Shown in pieces: positions 33,202 through 45,988 of a DNA stretch of 64,000 nt; positions within the stretch are counted from its first letter, which is position 1; each line of letters begins with the position of its first letter. A program made the translations under genes and the position numbers. A model generated the notes under the pieces. It was not told where the DNA came from, did not search any database, and saw only the letters and a list, made by a program, of their open reading frames with translations. The DNA lies in contig CM065300.1 of the NCBI GenBank assembly GCA_032871835.1, positions 114,945,088 to 115,009,087 of the forward strand, in the 5' to 3' direction. The DNA is from Dipteronia dyeriana (lineage: Eukaryota > Streptophyta > Magnoliopsida > Sapindales > Sapindaceae).

Positions 33202-34557
33202 TGTTAGGATTATGCTCGATAGCAAAAGTGTAATATTGTAATTAACAATCTTTTCATATGAATAAAGTGATTTCTAGTTTAACAAATCTTATAGCATTTA
33301 TAGTTTAATTATTGTAATTGTCAAAAGTAAATAATCATAAAGTCAAACGACTATGAGAAAAGAAGAATTGTTCATACATCTAGATATGTATGAGGTAGAC
33401 ACAATTTTTTAGTTAGTCTTGAATAAAATTCACAACTTAAGATAGAAGGTTGGGCGCTTTTATCTTGTCAAAGTTGTAGATTAGTTTGCTAGCATTTAAG
33501 TGGGATCAATTGTGTTATGATGAGTCTAAAATAATCAAAGTGTGGTGTCTTTGGGCAAAAGAATCTAGTGCACTGGGTGCATTGAATAGGATCAAAATGA
33601 AATACTTTATCTAGAACCGTCAATGGATAAAAGTTTTTATTTGAAGACAATCGGAGAGTCTATCTCAATCCTGAGATAAATGATGGACTTATGGTTGCAA
33701 GTGTTATCATTTGAGCTATCAATGAGTACGATTATATAGCATAGTCTATCCTCGATAGTTTGGTGGTATTCATTTGTTAATCGATAGAGGACTTTATTTA
33801 TAGATATGGACATAGTGGCTCCATTTATTAAATGAGAGTAGAATACCATCATATGGATGTTTTAGAGGTATTAGATATTAAATCTTAACTTTAGTTTTCA
33901 ATAGTGTCTATTGAAACATGGCTTCTGGACAAGTCAAAATATCTAAGTTCAAAATGTGGTCATATGAGTAAAAATGGTAACTTGGAGAGCTATAGGCGGT
34001 CTATGAGCTCTTGGCGATTAATGGTATTCTTCACGAGGATACACTATCTCTAATAAGGTTGTCTAGGGTATGAATGAGTAACATCAACTTATTCTATCTT
34101 TATTTAAGAGTTCAATTTTAGTTCTTTAGTGGAATGAACTAAAATTAAATAGATCAGACCTAAGTGAATCATTTATTGATTGTGATTGGGTTGTGTCTAT
34201 TGGAGCTTAAATTTAGATAGCCCGCTAAGATCGGACGTTCTTGGATTTTTCCCTTGAAGGATATTTGTAACTAACAAAGAAAAGATTTTGTTTGTCTCCA
34301 TCCTCATGTATACAATTTAAAGAAAATGAGCCCACACACCTAGGTGATTCATGTTCGTGATTGGATTGGAAGATCTTGTGGAATCAATTCGGTGCTTGTT
34401 CAATCATCACGAGAAAAAGGTATGATGCTTTTATATATGTCAATTAATCTAGGGTTAAGGTTCTCATTGCATAAAGGGAAATTTTTTATTTATACGCAAA
34501 CCCTAATTTCCTTTTTCTCACGCTTCCGTTACGTTTCTTAACCGTTTTTTCCCTACA
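33202..34557 (+). repeat. Element E LTR 2 (middle), chimeric
   Basis: 1,356 bp, with the same internal deletion as LTR 1. At its start it has A at 33226, as LTR 3 does and unlike LTR 1. From the next diagnostic site (G at 33540, as LTR 1) onward it follows LTR 1. The LTR is therefore a 3'-LTR start joined to a 5'-LTR end, with the switch between those sites. Confidence 0.9.
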
Positions 34558-37500
34558 ATTGGTATCAAACCCTGGTTGTACTCTTGATTAATTGATGTAT
34601 GTGTTCGTGAATCTTTCTTTTATTGTATATATGCAAGTTTTAGAAAGAGATGACACTCTAGGTATTCGCATATATATTTACATTGGAATGTATGGATATA
34701 TATGTTTTATATGTGGTTTGTTATTGCTCAATTTTGGTCGTAGAATTTCAATGTAATTTTGTTTTGGGATTGTAACAAGAAGGGTGGTCTATCATCGCCA
34801 TAATTTCCTTATTGGTAGTTGCTAAGTTTTTTTTTTGTTGTTTTAATAATAATAATAAAAAAACTGCAGTATTTATTTTATTTAAATTCTTCTGTAAATA
34901 TATTCAAGTATCGAAGACTTGAAGGTTTGAAGAATTAGGAGCAACCGGAACAAGTTTGGGACCGAGCAAGCCATAGCAAAGAACGTGCGTGCGAAGAGCG
35001 CGCAGCCACGTTTGTTGTGGCTTGGGCTGCGCACGGCAGCCTTTTGGTTGCCATGGGCTGCACATGGCAGCCCTTTATGGGTTTGTGACATCCGCACACC
35101 CATGGGTAAAGGCGAAGGATGCGCACGCCCATGGGAGGTAGCCGAGGGAGTCCGAACGACGAAGGTCGAGTGAAGACTTGTTCGCCAAGAAAGGAGTTTT
35201 TGTATTCCAAGACATATGTAATTTACTTGTTTTTCTAGGATGGACCAAAATTGTAGCTATTTATATTTTTGTAAATATTAAAATGTTTGTCATTGTTTGA
35301 TAACATGTCATATAGAATAGGAGTGCCACTCATATATCTTTTTTGGTATGAACATGCATTGAATGGTTTAAGTATCTAAATTGGAATCTAGATAACTTGG
35401 TATATTATTTTTTGGAATTACACGCCTTAGACAATTGAGCGGGAGAAGGTGTTTTGGAACACCTACGGCCTCCAAGTTTAGTTGAGCTTTATGTTTCGTG
35501 AATAACCTCCCAAGAGGTATTCATGAATGGAATTTAGCAAGATACTTCCTTACAAGGATAGATTAGACAATTAGCCCTAACGATATCTACTCCCAAAGGA
35601 GGGATATTCGTGAGGGACTATATTGAAGGTCGATAACTTGGTAACACATTCAATTTGAGTTTATTAATATCCTCCCAAGAGTTCTTGTTAATAAAATCAC
35701 AAGGCTAAAATTGAAAACGTTGGTTGTTATGTTAACAATTAGGTGGGACCTAGTCCAACTAGTAAATGGTGCGTACTCCTAAAGGAGGCGTGACATTTAT
35801 GGGTGTTGGATCACCGTTGAATTTTTACGATTGAATTATTTCATTTAATTCAAGATAAATATTCAAAAGTGCTTTATCATGATTATTTACTTATATAATT
35901 TTTGTTAATAAAAAGAAATCATAACCCCATCCCTAATCAATATCCTAAAAGATAATACTTTAACTGATGATAATTATGTCACATGGGAAAGGAATATTGG
36001 GTTGTTGTTGCAAGCTGAAAAGTAAAAGTTCATTTTGTATATTCCTTAACCACCAAACTAATGAATCTAACTCAGGAAGCAAAGAGATGAGTATCAGTAG
36101 TGGAAGTCTTCAGATGAGATGGTTAAATGTACGTTACATTATGGCCAGCATCTCCGACGTGTTGCAACAGCAACATGAAGGAATGGAGACTACTACCGAT
36201 ATAATGATGTCTCTAGAGGAGATGTTTGCTATGAGGTCTAGGATGACTAAGAGAGAGCGGCAGTGATTGCGTTTATGAATCGTAGGACGAAATCTGGACA
36301 GGGTGTGAAAGATCACATGATAAAAGTCATAGCACATCTCAACATTGCTGAACTGAATGGTATTAAGATAGATGGTGAGACCAAAATTGACATGATTGTC
36401 AACTCACTATCGGATTCCTTTGATCAATTCAAGTTGAACTACACCTTGAATAATAAGGAATACACCTTGCAAGGCCTGCTGCAAGATATTCAAAGCACCA
36501 AGATAATCCTTGTGAAAGGCAAGAGTAAAGAGAATCATATGCTTGGTAAGTTGCTACTGTTAAAGACCTGTAATAAGGTCAAGAGACAACAGAAGAAAAA
36601 ACAACTTGAGCCTTCTTAGAAGGAGACCAAGAAAGTAACCAAGATCAAAGGAAAGTGTTTCTTTTGTGGTGAAAAGGGTCAAAGGAATATACTGAATAAG
36701 AATGAATTAAACTTGCATTTAGGCAATGGAGCATTGGTTTCTACTAGTGTAGTGGGAGATATTAGAATCAATTTTGATTCTTTTAGGCATTTAGAATTAA
36801 TAGACGTTTACTATGTACCTCAATTCAAGAGGAATTTAATTTTAGTTTCTTATTTAAATAAATTTGGTTATTCGGTTACTTTTAATAAAACTTTTATTAT
36901 TAGTAAGAATGACAAAATTATTTACAAATGAACATTGGAAAACGGATTATTCTATTTGCATGGAACTATCTCTCACTTGTTAGACACGGAATCAACAGAA
37001 CCTAATCATAAAAGAGTAAAATTATCAAAAGATGAAACCTACCTATGGCATTTGCGCTTAGGTCATATCAACCTTAATAGGATTAAAAGATTGGAATGTG
37101 ACGGACCTCTAAGTGACTTAAAGGTTGATGATCTACCAACTTGTGAATCTTGTTTGGAAGGTAAAATGACCAAAAGGTCGTTTACGACCAAAAGCACAAG
37201 AGCCATTGAATGTTTAGGATTGATACACACTGATGTGTGTGGACCTATGAGCATTCAAGCTAGAGGTGGATATGAGTACTTCATCACTTTCACGGTTGAT
37301 TACTCAAGATTTGGTTATGTGTATCTCATGCGACATTAGTCGGATTTTTTTGATATGTTCCAAGCATTTAAAGCTGAAGTAGAAAATCAGCTAGAGAAAT
37401 GCATAAAAATCTTGAGGTCCGATCGTGGTGGATAATATCTATTTGGTGAGTTTCAACAATATCTTATTGATAATGGAATAATTTCTCAGTTTTCTGTACC

Positions 37501-39697
37501 AGGCACACCTCAACAAAATGGGGTAGCATAAAGGAGAAATAGAACTCTTTTGGATATGGTTAGGTCTATGTTGAGTTATTCAACACTCTCTAGTTCTTTT
37601 TAGGGATATGTTTTACAAACTGCCATGTATATTCTAAATGATGTACCATCTAAGTCGGTTCCTAAAACACCGCATGAGTTGTGGACCGGGCGAAAGCCTA
37701 GTTTACAACACTTAAGGATATTTGGATGTCTTACACACGTGTTAAAAGGAAAGACTGAAAAGATGGAGTCCCGTTCAGAAACATGCATATTTGTAGGGTA
37801 TCCAAAAGTAAAAAAAGGATATTATTTTTATAGTCCTTCAGATCTTAAAGTATTTGTTTCGACAAATGCCAAATTTTTAAAAGAGGAATATATGAATAAT
37901 TTTGTGCCTAAAAGTAGAATTGTCCTAAATGATCTTTTAGAAGATACAATTCCACAAGAGGTTTCGCAACCAAGCCCAATTGTAAGTTCCGTACCAACAC
38001 AAGATCAACTATCTACCATACCTCAAAGTAGTGGGAGGGTTGTTAGACAACCAGGGAGATACATCGATCTAGGAGAAACTGTAGAGAATCTTTCAGACTA
38101 TGATAATCCCTATACGTACAAGGAAGCAATGGAAGATGTTGATTGTCGCCATTGGCAAAAGGCAATGCAATCTGAAATTGAATTTATGTTTAAAAATAAA
38201 GTCTGGTCTCTTGTAGACTTGCCTAAAGGAATAAAACCCATCGGGTGCAAGTGGGTATACAAGAGGAAAAAGAGGAATGGATGGTAAGGTGGAAACCTTT
38301 AAAGCTAGATTGGTAGATAAAGGTTATACACAGAAGGAAGGTATCGATTATGAAGAAACCTTCTCTCATGTGGCCATGCTTAAATCCATTAGGATACTCT
38401 TAACCATTGCGGCATCTCTAGACCTAGAGATTTGGCAAATGGACATCAAGACAGCTTTCCTTAATGGAAGTCTTGATGAAAGCATCTATATGATGCAACC
38501 AGATGGATTCATTGAAAATGGCCAAGAGGAAAGGGTATGCAAGATGCAAAGATCCATTTATGGATTGAAGCAAGCATCCAGATCCTGGAACATAAGGTTC
38601 GATCAAGCCGTAAATGGTTTTGGATTCATTCAAAACCTTGATGAACCTTGTGTATACAAAAGGATTAAAGGCGACAAGTTGGTTTTCCTAGTTCTTTACA
38701 TTGACGATATACTACTCATCGAAAACGATGTAGGTGTATTGACATCAATAAAAGAATGGTTAGCAAAACAATTTGATATGAAGGACTTAGGAGAATCAAG
38801 TTATATTCTTGGTATCCAAGTCTTAAGAGATAGAAAGAATAGAACGATTGCATTACACCAGGCTTCATACATAGATAAAATCTTGTCTAGGTTTTCCATG
38901 CAAGATTCCAATAAAGGTATGTTACTTTTAAGACATGGAATCAAACTTTCTAAGGAATAAGCTCCTAAGAGTGAGCATGAAGAGCAATTCATGAGAAGGA
39001 TTCCATATGCTTCGGCAGTAGGAAGTCTCATGTATGCAATGCTCTGTACTAGACCAGATGTTTGTTTTGCAATGGGCATAGTTAGCAGGTTTCAATTGAA
39101 GCCTGGTCCTGATCACTAGACGACAGTCAAGCATATTTTCAAGTATCTTAGGAGAATGAGAGATTATATGCTTGTATACTCTAGAGCGGATTTAATTCCC
39201 ATTGGGTATACAGTCTCTGATTTTCAGTCAAATTCTGACTTCAGGAGATCAACATCAGGATCTGTGTTTACTATTGGATGAGGGGCAGTCATATGGAGGA
39301 GTATCAAGCAATCTTGTATTGCCGATTCCAATATGGAAGCCGAGTATGTAGCCACATGCGAGGCTGCTAAAGAGGTTGTCTGGCTCCGCCAATTCCTGAT
39401 TGACTTGAAAGTGGTTCCTGATGCGAATAAGCATATCACTATCTATTGTGACAATAGTGGAGCAGTGGCTAATTCGAGTGAACCAATAAGTTATAAGAGA
39501 GGGAAACACATTGAAAGAAAGTATCACCTTCTAAAGGAAATTATGCATAGGGGTGACGTGACGATTACCAAGATCTCATCAGCAGAAAATCTAATAGATC
39601 CCTTTACAAAAGCTCTTCCTTAAAAGAGTTTTGATGGGCATTTAGAGAATATGTGGATGAGAGATATGACACATTTGCTATAGAGCAAGTGGGAGAT
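34558..39697 (+). mobile_element. Element E internal region, copy 2
   Basis: Repeat of 28062-33201 at an offset of 6,496 bp. All translated pieces are identical to copy 1: gag 35931-36686, pre-integrase and integrase 36713-37896, RT 37897-38960, RNase H 38961-39623. It has the same stops, the same RT frameshift (about 38281) and the same missing protease site. I noticed no base difference by eye. Confidence 0.92.
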
Positions 39698-42118
39698 TGT
39701 TAGGATTATGCTCGATAGCAAAAGTGTAATATTGTAATTAACAATCTTTTCATATGAATAAAGTGATTTCTAGTTTAACAAATCTTATAGCATTTATAGT
39801 TTAATTATTGTAATTGTCAAAAGTAAATAATCATAAAGTCAAACGACTATGAGAAAAGAAGAATTGTTCATACATCTAGATATGTATGAGGTAGACACAA
39901 TTTTTTAGTTAGTCTTGAATAAAATTCACAACTTAAGATAGAAGGTTGGGCGCTTTTATCTTGTCAAAGTTGTAGATTAGTTTGCTAGCATTTAAGTGGG
40001 ATCAATTGTGTTATGATGAGTCTAAAATAATCAAAATGTGGTGTCTTTGGGCAAAAGAATCTAGTGCACTGGGTGCATTGAATAGGATCAAAATGAAATA
40101 CTTTATCTAGAACCGTCAATGGATAAAAGTTTTTATTTGAAGACAATCGGAGAGTCTATCTCAATCCTGAGATAAATGATGGACTTATGGTTGCAAGTGT
40201 TATCATTTGAGCTATCAATGAGTACGATTATATAGCATAGTCTATCCTCGATAGTTTGGTGGTATTCATTTGTTAATCGATAGAGGACTTCATTTATAGA
40301 TATGGACATCGTGGCTCCATTTATTGAATGAGAGTAGAATACCATCATGTGGATGTTTTGAGGTATTGGATATTAAATCTTAACGTTAAGTTTTCAATAG
40401 TGACTATTGAAACATGGCTTCTGGACAAGTAAAAATATCCAAGTTCAAAATGTGGTCATATGAGTAAATATGGTAACTTGGAGAGCTATAGACAGTCTAT
40501 GAGCTCTTGGCGATTACTAAGATTCTTCATGAGAATACACTTTCCCCAATAAGGTTGTCTAGGGTATAAAGGAGTAACATCAACTTATTCTATCTTTATT
40601 TAAGAGTTCAATTTTAGTTCTTTAGTGGAATGAACTAAAATTAAATAGATCGGACCTAAGTAAATCATTTATTGAATGTGATTGGGTTGTGTCTAGTAGA
40701 GCTTAAATTTAGATAGCCCGCCAAGATCCCCAATCCAAACGAACTTGCATGGATCACTTGATATATTCTACCGGACCAATTTAGGGGTCCATCTAGAATT
40801 GTAATAAGACATGAGAACTTGTTTCTTTTTGTAAGAATAGGTTTAGTTCACATGTGGACTTTTTATTAAGGTTTAATGGATTTAATATATATATATGACC
40901 CTTATATATGGTATGGGCGGCAAGGCTATTAAGAATAGCTTAAATATATTTTTTTATTTTATTATATTATTTAATTAAATGGAAATTAATTAATTTGTTG
41001 ATTAATTTATTATTTAATTAAAAGTCAAAATCTTTTTCCTAGTAGGAGATAGTCTTCTAAAACTATAATATTGTTGGTAGTATAGTTAATGTTAAAGACT
41101 ATATTTGATAAGTAGATAAATAAAAGGAATTATTTATCTAATCAAATTAGGAAGTCTTTAATATGGTTACAAATACACTATTGAGTTGGATTAGGAGTCT
41201 TGGTGTTAGGATAAAATTCCTTTTTGAAAATGATTCTTAACCACCAAGTAAATCTACCTAAGGAAAGGATTCTTAACTACCAAGTAATCCTTCTTAGGAG
41301 AGAATAAACTCTCCTAATCTATATCAATGAGAAATTCGGCCAGCCCATATGGATATAGGAGAAGTTAGATTTCCTTTTAGATAAGGATTTTTAACTACCA
41401 AATAAATCCACCTAAGGAAAGGATTCTTGCCAACCAAGTAAATCCTTCTTAGGAAAGAATTTATGATCCTATATATATGTGTGTGTGATTTTCGGCCAGC
41501 CCTAAGAATTCTATGAGGAAAATTTCGGCCATGCTAGGTAATTTTCAAGAGAGAATTTGGCATAGTAAGAGAGAATTTTGAGGGAGAAAAATTTAGTTTT
41601 TGCTCTAGACAAAATTCGATCAACTCATAGATAAAGGGTGTGGAATTCGGTCAAGGAGAAAAGAGAAAAAGAGAACGTTTTTGTTTTCAATAGTGCACTA
41701 GTATCCTTTACATCAAAAGGGTTTTATGTACAACATCGAATCAAGGTTCAGGCGAGTTTCAATCAAATTGATTGATAATTCACAAGTGACCGGACGTTCT
41801 TGGATTTTTCTCTTGGAGGATATTTGTAACTAACAAAGAAAAGATTTTGTTTGTCTCCATCCTCAAGTATACAATTTAAAGAAAGGGAGCCCACACTCCT
41901 AGGTGATTCAAATTCGTGATTGGATTGGAAGATCTTGCGGAATCAATTTGGTACTTGTTCAATCATCACGAGAAAAAGGTATGATACTTTTATATACGTC
42001 AATTAATCTAGGGTTAAGGTTCTCGTTGCATAAAGGGGAAATTTTTTATTTATACGCAAACCCTAATTTCATTTTTCTCACGCTTCTGTTGCGTTTCTAA
42101 ACCGTTTTTTTCCCTACA
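39698..42118 (+). repeat. Element E LTR 3 (3' outer), full-length form
   Basis: 2,421 bp, close in length to the Element F LTR (2,469 bp), so this is the original length. The ~1.06-kb segment missing from LTRs 1 and 2 is at about 40727-41790. It contains repeated TTCGGCCA-type motifs and a 36-bp dimeric repeat. The LTR ends CCCTACA before the CTCAT duplication. Confidence 0.92.
41232..41458 (+). repeat. Dimeric 36-bp repeat inside Element E LTR 3
   Basis: Units starting GATTCTTAACYACCAAGTAA lie at 41232 and 41268, and diverged units at 41386 and 41422. Spacing is 36 bp within each pair and 154 bp between pairs. A 36-bp unit was first doubled, then the doublet was copied. Element F has the same pattern at 59756, 59792, 59943 and 59979, so it predates both insertions. 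Confidence 0.75.
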
Positions 42119-42123
42119 CTCAT

Positions 42124-43200
42124 AACTGAAATTTTCTAATTCAAACATGAGAATTATAGTGCCGAGCCACTCTTTGCTGATATGTAGCATTTCGTACTCG
42201 GGATTTCTCCCTTTTCTCTTCCAACTCGTTTAGGCTTTGTAATAGCATATCAATATTCTAATCTTCATCAGATAGCCTGACTCTGGGCGACATATACGAT
42301 TTATTCACCTGGATGATAGCTTCAGTTCTGAATGCTAAAGAAAATAGAGTTTCTCCTGTAGAAGTTCTTACTGTTGTCCGATACGCTCATAATACTTCAG
42401 GAAGTTTTTTAACCCAACTGCTCTTCTTGGCATCTAACTTTGCTTTGAGTGTGTGCTTGATAATTTTGTTTACCACCTCAGCTTGTCCATTTGTTTGAGG
42501 GTGGGCAGGTGTGGCATAGTAATATGTAATTTGGTATTTTTTACACAATTATCTGAATTTTTTATTGTCAAACTGGGTGCCGTTTTCAGTGATAATAGTA
42601 TTCAGGACTCTAAACCTGTAGAGTATGTTTTTCTTAACAAATTTTGTGGTATTTTCTTTCGTGATATGTACTAATGCTTCAGCTTCTACCCACTTCATGA
42701 AATAATCAACGGCCACGATAGCATGTTTTGCTCTACCTCTTGTCCTTGCTGCCATTGGGCCAATTATATCCATGCCCCACATGGTAAATGGCCATGGGGA
42801 TGTCAGGCTTCTAAGTTGTTCAGGGGGCTGGCGAATATCATTGGCGATCCTTTAGCAAGCATTGCAACTTTTTGAACATCACTGTGCGTCTGAGAATAAG
42901 GTGGGCTAGTAAAAACCTTATGTGCCAAACTTTTACATCCTGTATGATTCCCACATACTCCACCGTTGACCTCCTGTAGTATCCGGTATGCACCTTCATC
43001 TGATACACATCTTAGGAATGTTCGGGAAAACCCTCTTCTGTATAATTTTCCCCCAATCAGTGTGTATCTTACTGACTGGTCCCTGATGCGTTTTGCTTCT
43101 AAGTTATCTTCTGGGAGTATATTTTCTTCCAAGTATCTATTTAGCTGAGTCATCCAACCGTCTAACAGTGTTCGGATTTCTGAGACTTCAAAGTTTTTCG
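42124..43200 (-). pseudogene. Gypsy D integrase (zinc and catalytic domains)
   Basis: The minus strand reads YTLIGGKLYRRGFSRTFLRC and VNGGVCGNHTGCKSLAHKVF (the H2C2 zinc-binding domain, 42803-43153), then MWGMDIIGPMAARTRGRAKH and VDYFMKWVEAEALVHITKEN (42549-42782). The second catalytic position reads IITENGTQF, where the family has Asp (TDNGTQF). After a stop, HPQTNGQAEVVNK with the catalytic Glu and WVKKLPEVLWAYRTT follow. The frame is cut at 42123 by Element E. Confidence 0.88.
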
Positions 43201-43319
43201 GCTCAACTATACTTGGTCTGAAAAGATGTGCAACCAGAATGTTTTTTTGGCCTGACTGTGGTTATTGCTGATGCTAGTTTGGAAAAAGCGTCTGCATTTT
43301 CATTCTCTTCTCTAGGGAT

Positions 43320-43715
43320 TTAGACAATCCTGTATTCCTTGAATTTTTGGAGGAGTTGTTTTGCTATGATCAGATAAGCCGTAATACCCTCATCTCTGGC
43401 CTGATATTCATCCAAGACTTGGTTAACGACCACATGTGAGTCACTGAATGCCTCAACCTCATCTGCTTCGAGAGCTATGCAAACCCTTAGCCCTGCTAGT
43501 AATGCCTCATATTCAGTTTGGTTATTTGTTGCTTTGAAATCAAATCTCATGGCGCATTCTACATCATCTCCTTCTGGGGTACATACTACAATTCCTACCC
43601 TACTGCCATGAGTATTCGAAGAACCATCGACATATAATCTCCATGAGAAATTATTACCTAGCATTTTTTTTGCTTCCAGATTTGGTTCTGTGAATTCTGC
43701 TACAAAATATGCCAC
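43320..43715 (-). pseudogene. Gypsy D second (archaeal-type) RNase H
   Basis: An open 131-codon stretch on the minus strand: WRLYVDGSSNTHGSRVGIVV (DGSS with the first catalytic Asp), FKATNNQTEYEALLAGLRVC (catalytic Glu) and VEAFSDSHVVVNQVLDEY (SDS with the next Asp). This domain lies between the gypsy RNase H and integrase, an arrangement described for the Tat lineage. It is the best-preserved part of D; the catalytic acids seen are all present. Confidence 0.88.
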
Positions 43716-44960
43716 TGCTTGGCCTTTGAGTGATGTTCTGGGTATGTACTGAATATCAAATTCACTGAGTTCAATCGCCCATTTAGTTAGTCTTCCTAAA
43801 ATTTCTTTCTTCTGAAGAATTTACTTAAGCGGGCAGTCGGTAAAAACCTAGATCGTATGTGCCTGAAAGTATGGCATCAGCTTTCTTGCTGCTGAAACCA
43901 ATGCTAGAGCCATTTTCTATGCCTGTGAATAACTGGTTTCAAGTAGGAGAAGAGCCTTGCTGGTGTAGTACACTGGCCTCTGTATTTCGTCTTCTTTCCT
44001 GACTAAAATCGAGCTTGCTGCTAAATCTATAAGGGATAAGTACAAGTGGAGTATTTCTCCCATTTTAGGTTTTGAAAGGATGGGAGCCTGCTCTAAGTAT
44101 TCTTTGATTTTCAGGAATGCCTGCTCGCACTCTTCATTCCATTCAAGTCCTTTTCCTTTTTGATCACTTTGAAAAAAAGAGCATATCTATCTGTGGCCTT
44201 CGAGTTAAATCTGCCCAAGGAAGCTAAGCAACATGTTAGACGTTGTACCTCTTTTAGCGTCCTTGGCGAAGTCATTTTTTGAAGAGCTAGGATCTTCTCA
44301 AGATTCACTTCGATCCCCCTACGGTGAACTTAGAATCCAAGGATCCTTTCTGAAAGAACCTTGAATAGGCACTTGCTCGGGTTTAATTTCATCTGATACC
44401 TTATCAGGACATTGAATGTTTCGCGCAGGTCAGAAGCATGTTCGTCTGCCGAGACACTTTTGGTTAACATGTTGTCTATGTAAACTTCCATGTTTCTTCC
44501 TATTTGATGAGCAAAGATCCTATTGACCAATCTTTGGTATTTTGCTCCAACATTTTTTAACCTAAAAGGCATTACTGTATAACAGTACAAGCCTTGATCG
44601 ATCGTGAATGCTGTTTTTTCTTCATCAGCTTTATTCATGCGGATCTAATTGTATCCCGAGAAAGCATCCATGAAACTGAGTAATTCATGGCCAGATGTAG
44701 CATTGACCAGTTGGTCTATCCTTGGAAGGGAAGAATAGTCTTTTGGGCATACTTTATTTAGATCCGTGAAGTCCATACACATTCTTCATTGGCCATTCTT
44801 TTTCTGGACCAAAACTACATTTGCTACCCACTGGGGGTAGTTGATCTCTCTGATCGATCCTACAGCGAGTAACTTCTCCACCTCCTACTTAGTTGCCCGA
44901 CTTCTCTCGAGGTTGAAAGATCTTCTCTTTTGTATTACAGGTTTCGCATTTGGATCCACC
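43716..44960 (-). pseudogene. Gypsy D reverse transcriptase and first RNase H, broken
   Basis: The minus strand shows FNLERSRATK, a stop, VGSIREINYPQWVANVVLVQ, DFTDLNKVCPKD and LLSFMDAFSGYN. After a stop, YCYTVMPFRLKNVGAKYQRL and VYIDNMLTKS follow (44330-44638). The catalytic box is YIDN where the family has Y(I/V)DD, so one metal-binding Asp is changed. The thumb region RLTCCLASLGRF (44111-44308) and a heavily disabled gypsy RNase H follow (43740-44110). Confidence 0.87.
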
Positions 44961-45988
44961 GCCAAATGATGTGATATTACTCGGGCATCTATCCTTATCA
45001 TGTCTTCATGACTCCATGTGAACACATCTTTATATTCTTTAAGTAAATCAATAAGATCTAGCTTGATATTTTCTCATAAGTTGGCTCCAATTTTAACCTT
45101 CTTATCTGGTTCATCTTCCTTTAAGACCACCTCCTGTAAGGGTTCACTCTTTGGTGTCTCCAGTTCTTCCCTTAGATCTAACTCGAACAACAGTGATTCT
45201 TCTTGCTTGGTCTGATCTGGTTAAGGTGCATACTCAGTGTTCACTACTATCTCTGTCTTTGTAAACCGAAAGGTTAGCTCTTCTGGCCATCTTCTGCGAC
45301 CCTTTGATTGTTCCTACTCCCCATTCAGTTGGGAACTTGATCATCAATGCATAGGTAGCTGTTACTGCCATTATTTTGTTCAGGACAGATCGACCTAACA
45401 ACGTATTGTAATGCCAGTTGTCATGATCTACCACTACGAACTCGAGTAGCACCGTTTTTGTCAGGGTGGTACTCTGATCTTCATGGGTAGTTTAGTTGTC
45501 CCAAGAGATCTGACCTCGACTCCTTCGAATCCTCTGAGCAGGGTATGGAAAGGTTGCAAATCCTTTCGATCCAATCTGAGCTGATCATAAACTGCCACGT
45601 TGAGGATGTCTGTCGAGCTACCATTATCCACTAAAATTCTCCTGACTTCTCTATGGTCAATTCGAGCACTAAAAACGAGAGCATCGTTTGGTGGACGCCT
45701 TCCCCATGTGAGTCAGCTTTAGTGAATATTATTGGGTTCTATCCTTCTTTTATTCTCTTTGGGTTGGGCTCGATGGAGTTCACATCAAAATTCTGTCTTG
45801 CCTCTACCGCTTCTCGAATTTCCTGAGTCCGCTCTCGGTTACTTCTCCCAATTGATGGTCCTCCGAAGATAGTCTGTATCACTTCATTTGCCTCGGGACT
45901 GGCTCTTTTGTTCCGACCAGAATTATGATCTCCAGTTTTGGTTTTGTTTATGAATTTTTGACTTCTCATCTTTCTTTAGGATTATATC
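44961..45988 (-). pseudogene. Gypsy D protease region
   Basis: Around 45600-45640 the minus strand encodes RILVDNGSSTDILNVAVYDQ, the aspartic protease active-site motif of Tat elements (D-x-G-S-S). FEGVEVRSLGTTKLPMK and FVVVDHDNWHYNTLLGRSVL (45234-45452) follow, with a Leu-Gly-Arg motif typical of the domain end. Stops separate the pieces. Confidence 0.75.

Larger units (their letters stand above)
26706..42118 (+). mobile_element. Copia E, tandem LTR-internal-LTR-internal-LTR element
   Basis: Three LTRs (26706-28061, 33202-34557, 39698-42118) alternate with two internal regions (28062-33201 and 34558-39697). The outer ends are TGTTAGG...CCTACA, and the perfect 5-bp duplication CTCAT flanks the whole at 26701-26705 and 42119-42123. 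It therefore entered Gypsy D once, as a single element, and was duplicated in place afterwards. The repeat period is 6,496 bp. Coding content is copia order, with protease active site lost and many stops; intact pieces include RT with YIDD. Confidence 0.93.

Noticed and set aside
33202..39697. Two independent insertions of family E side by side
   Set aside because: There is no target duplication at the middle LTR, the units share one LTR and are identical including decay mutations, and the middle LTR is chimeric. In-place tandem duplication explains all of this.
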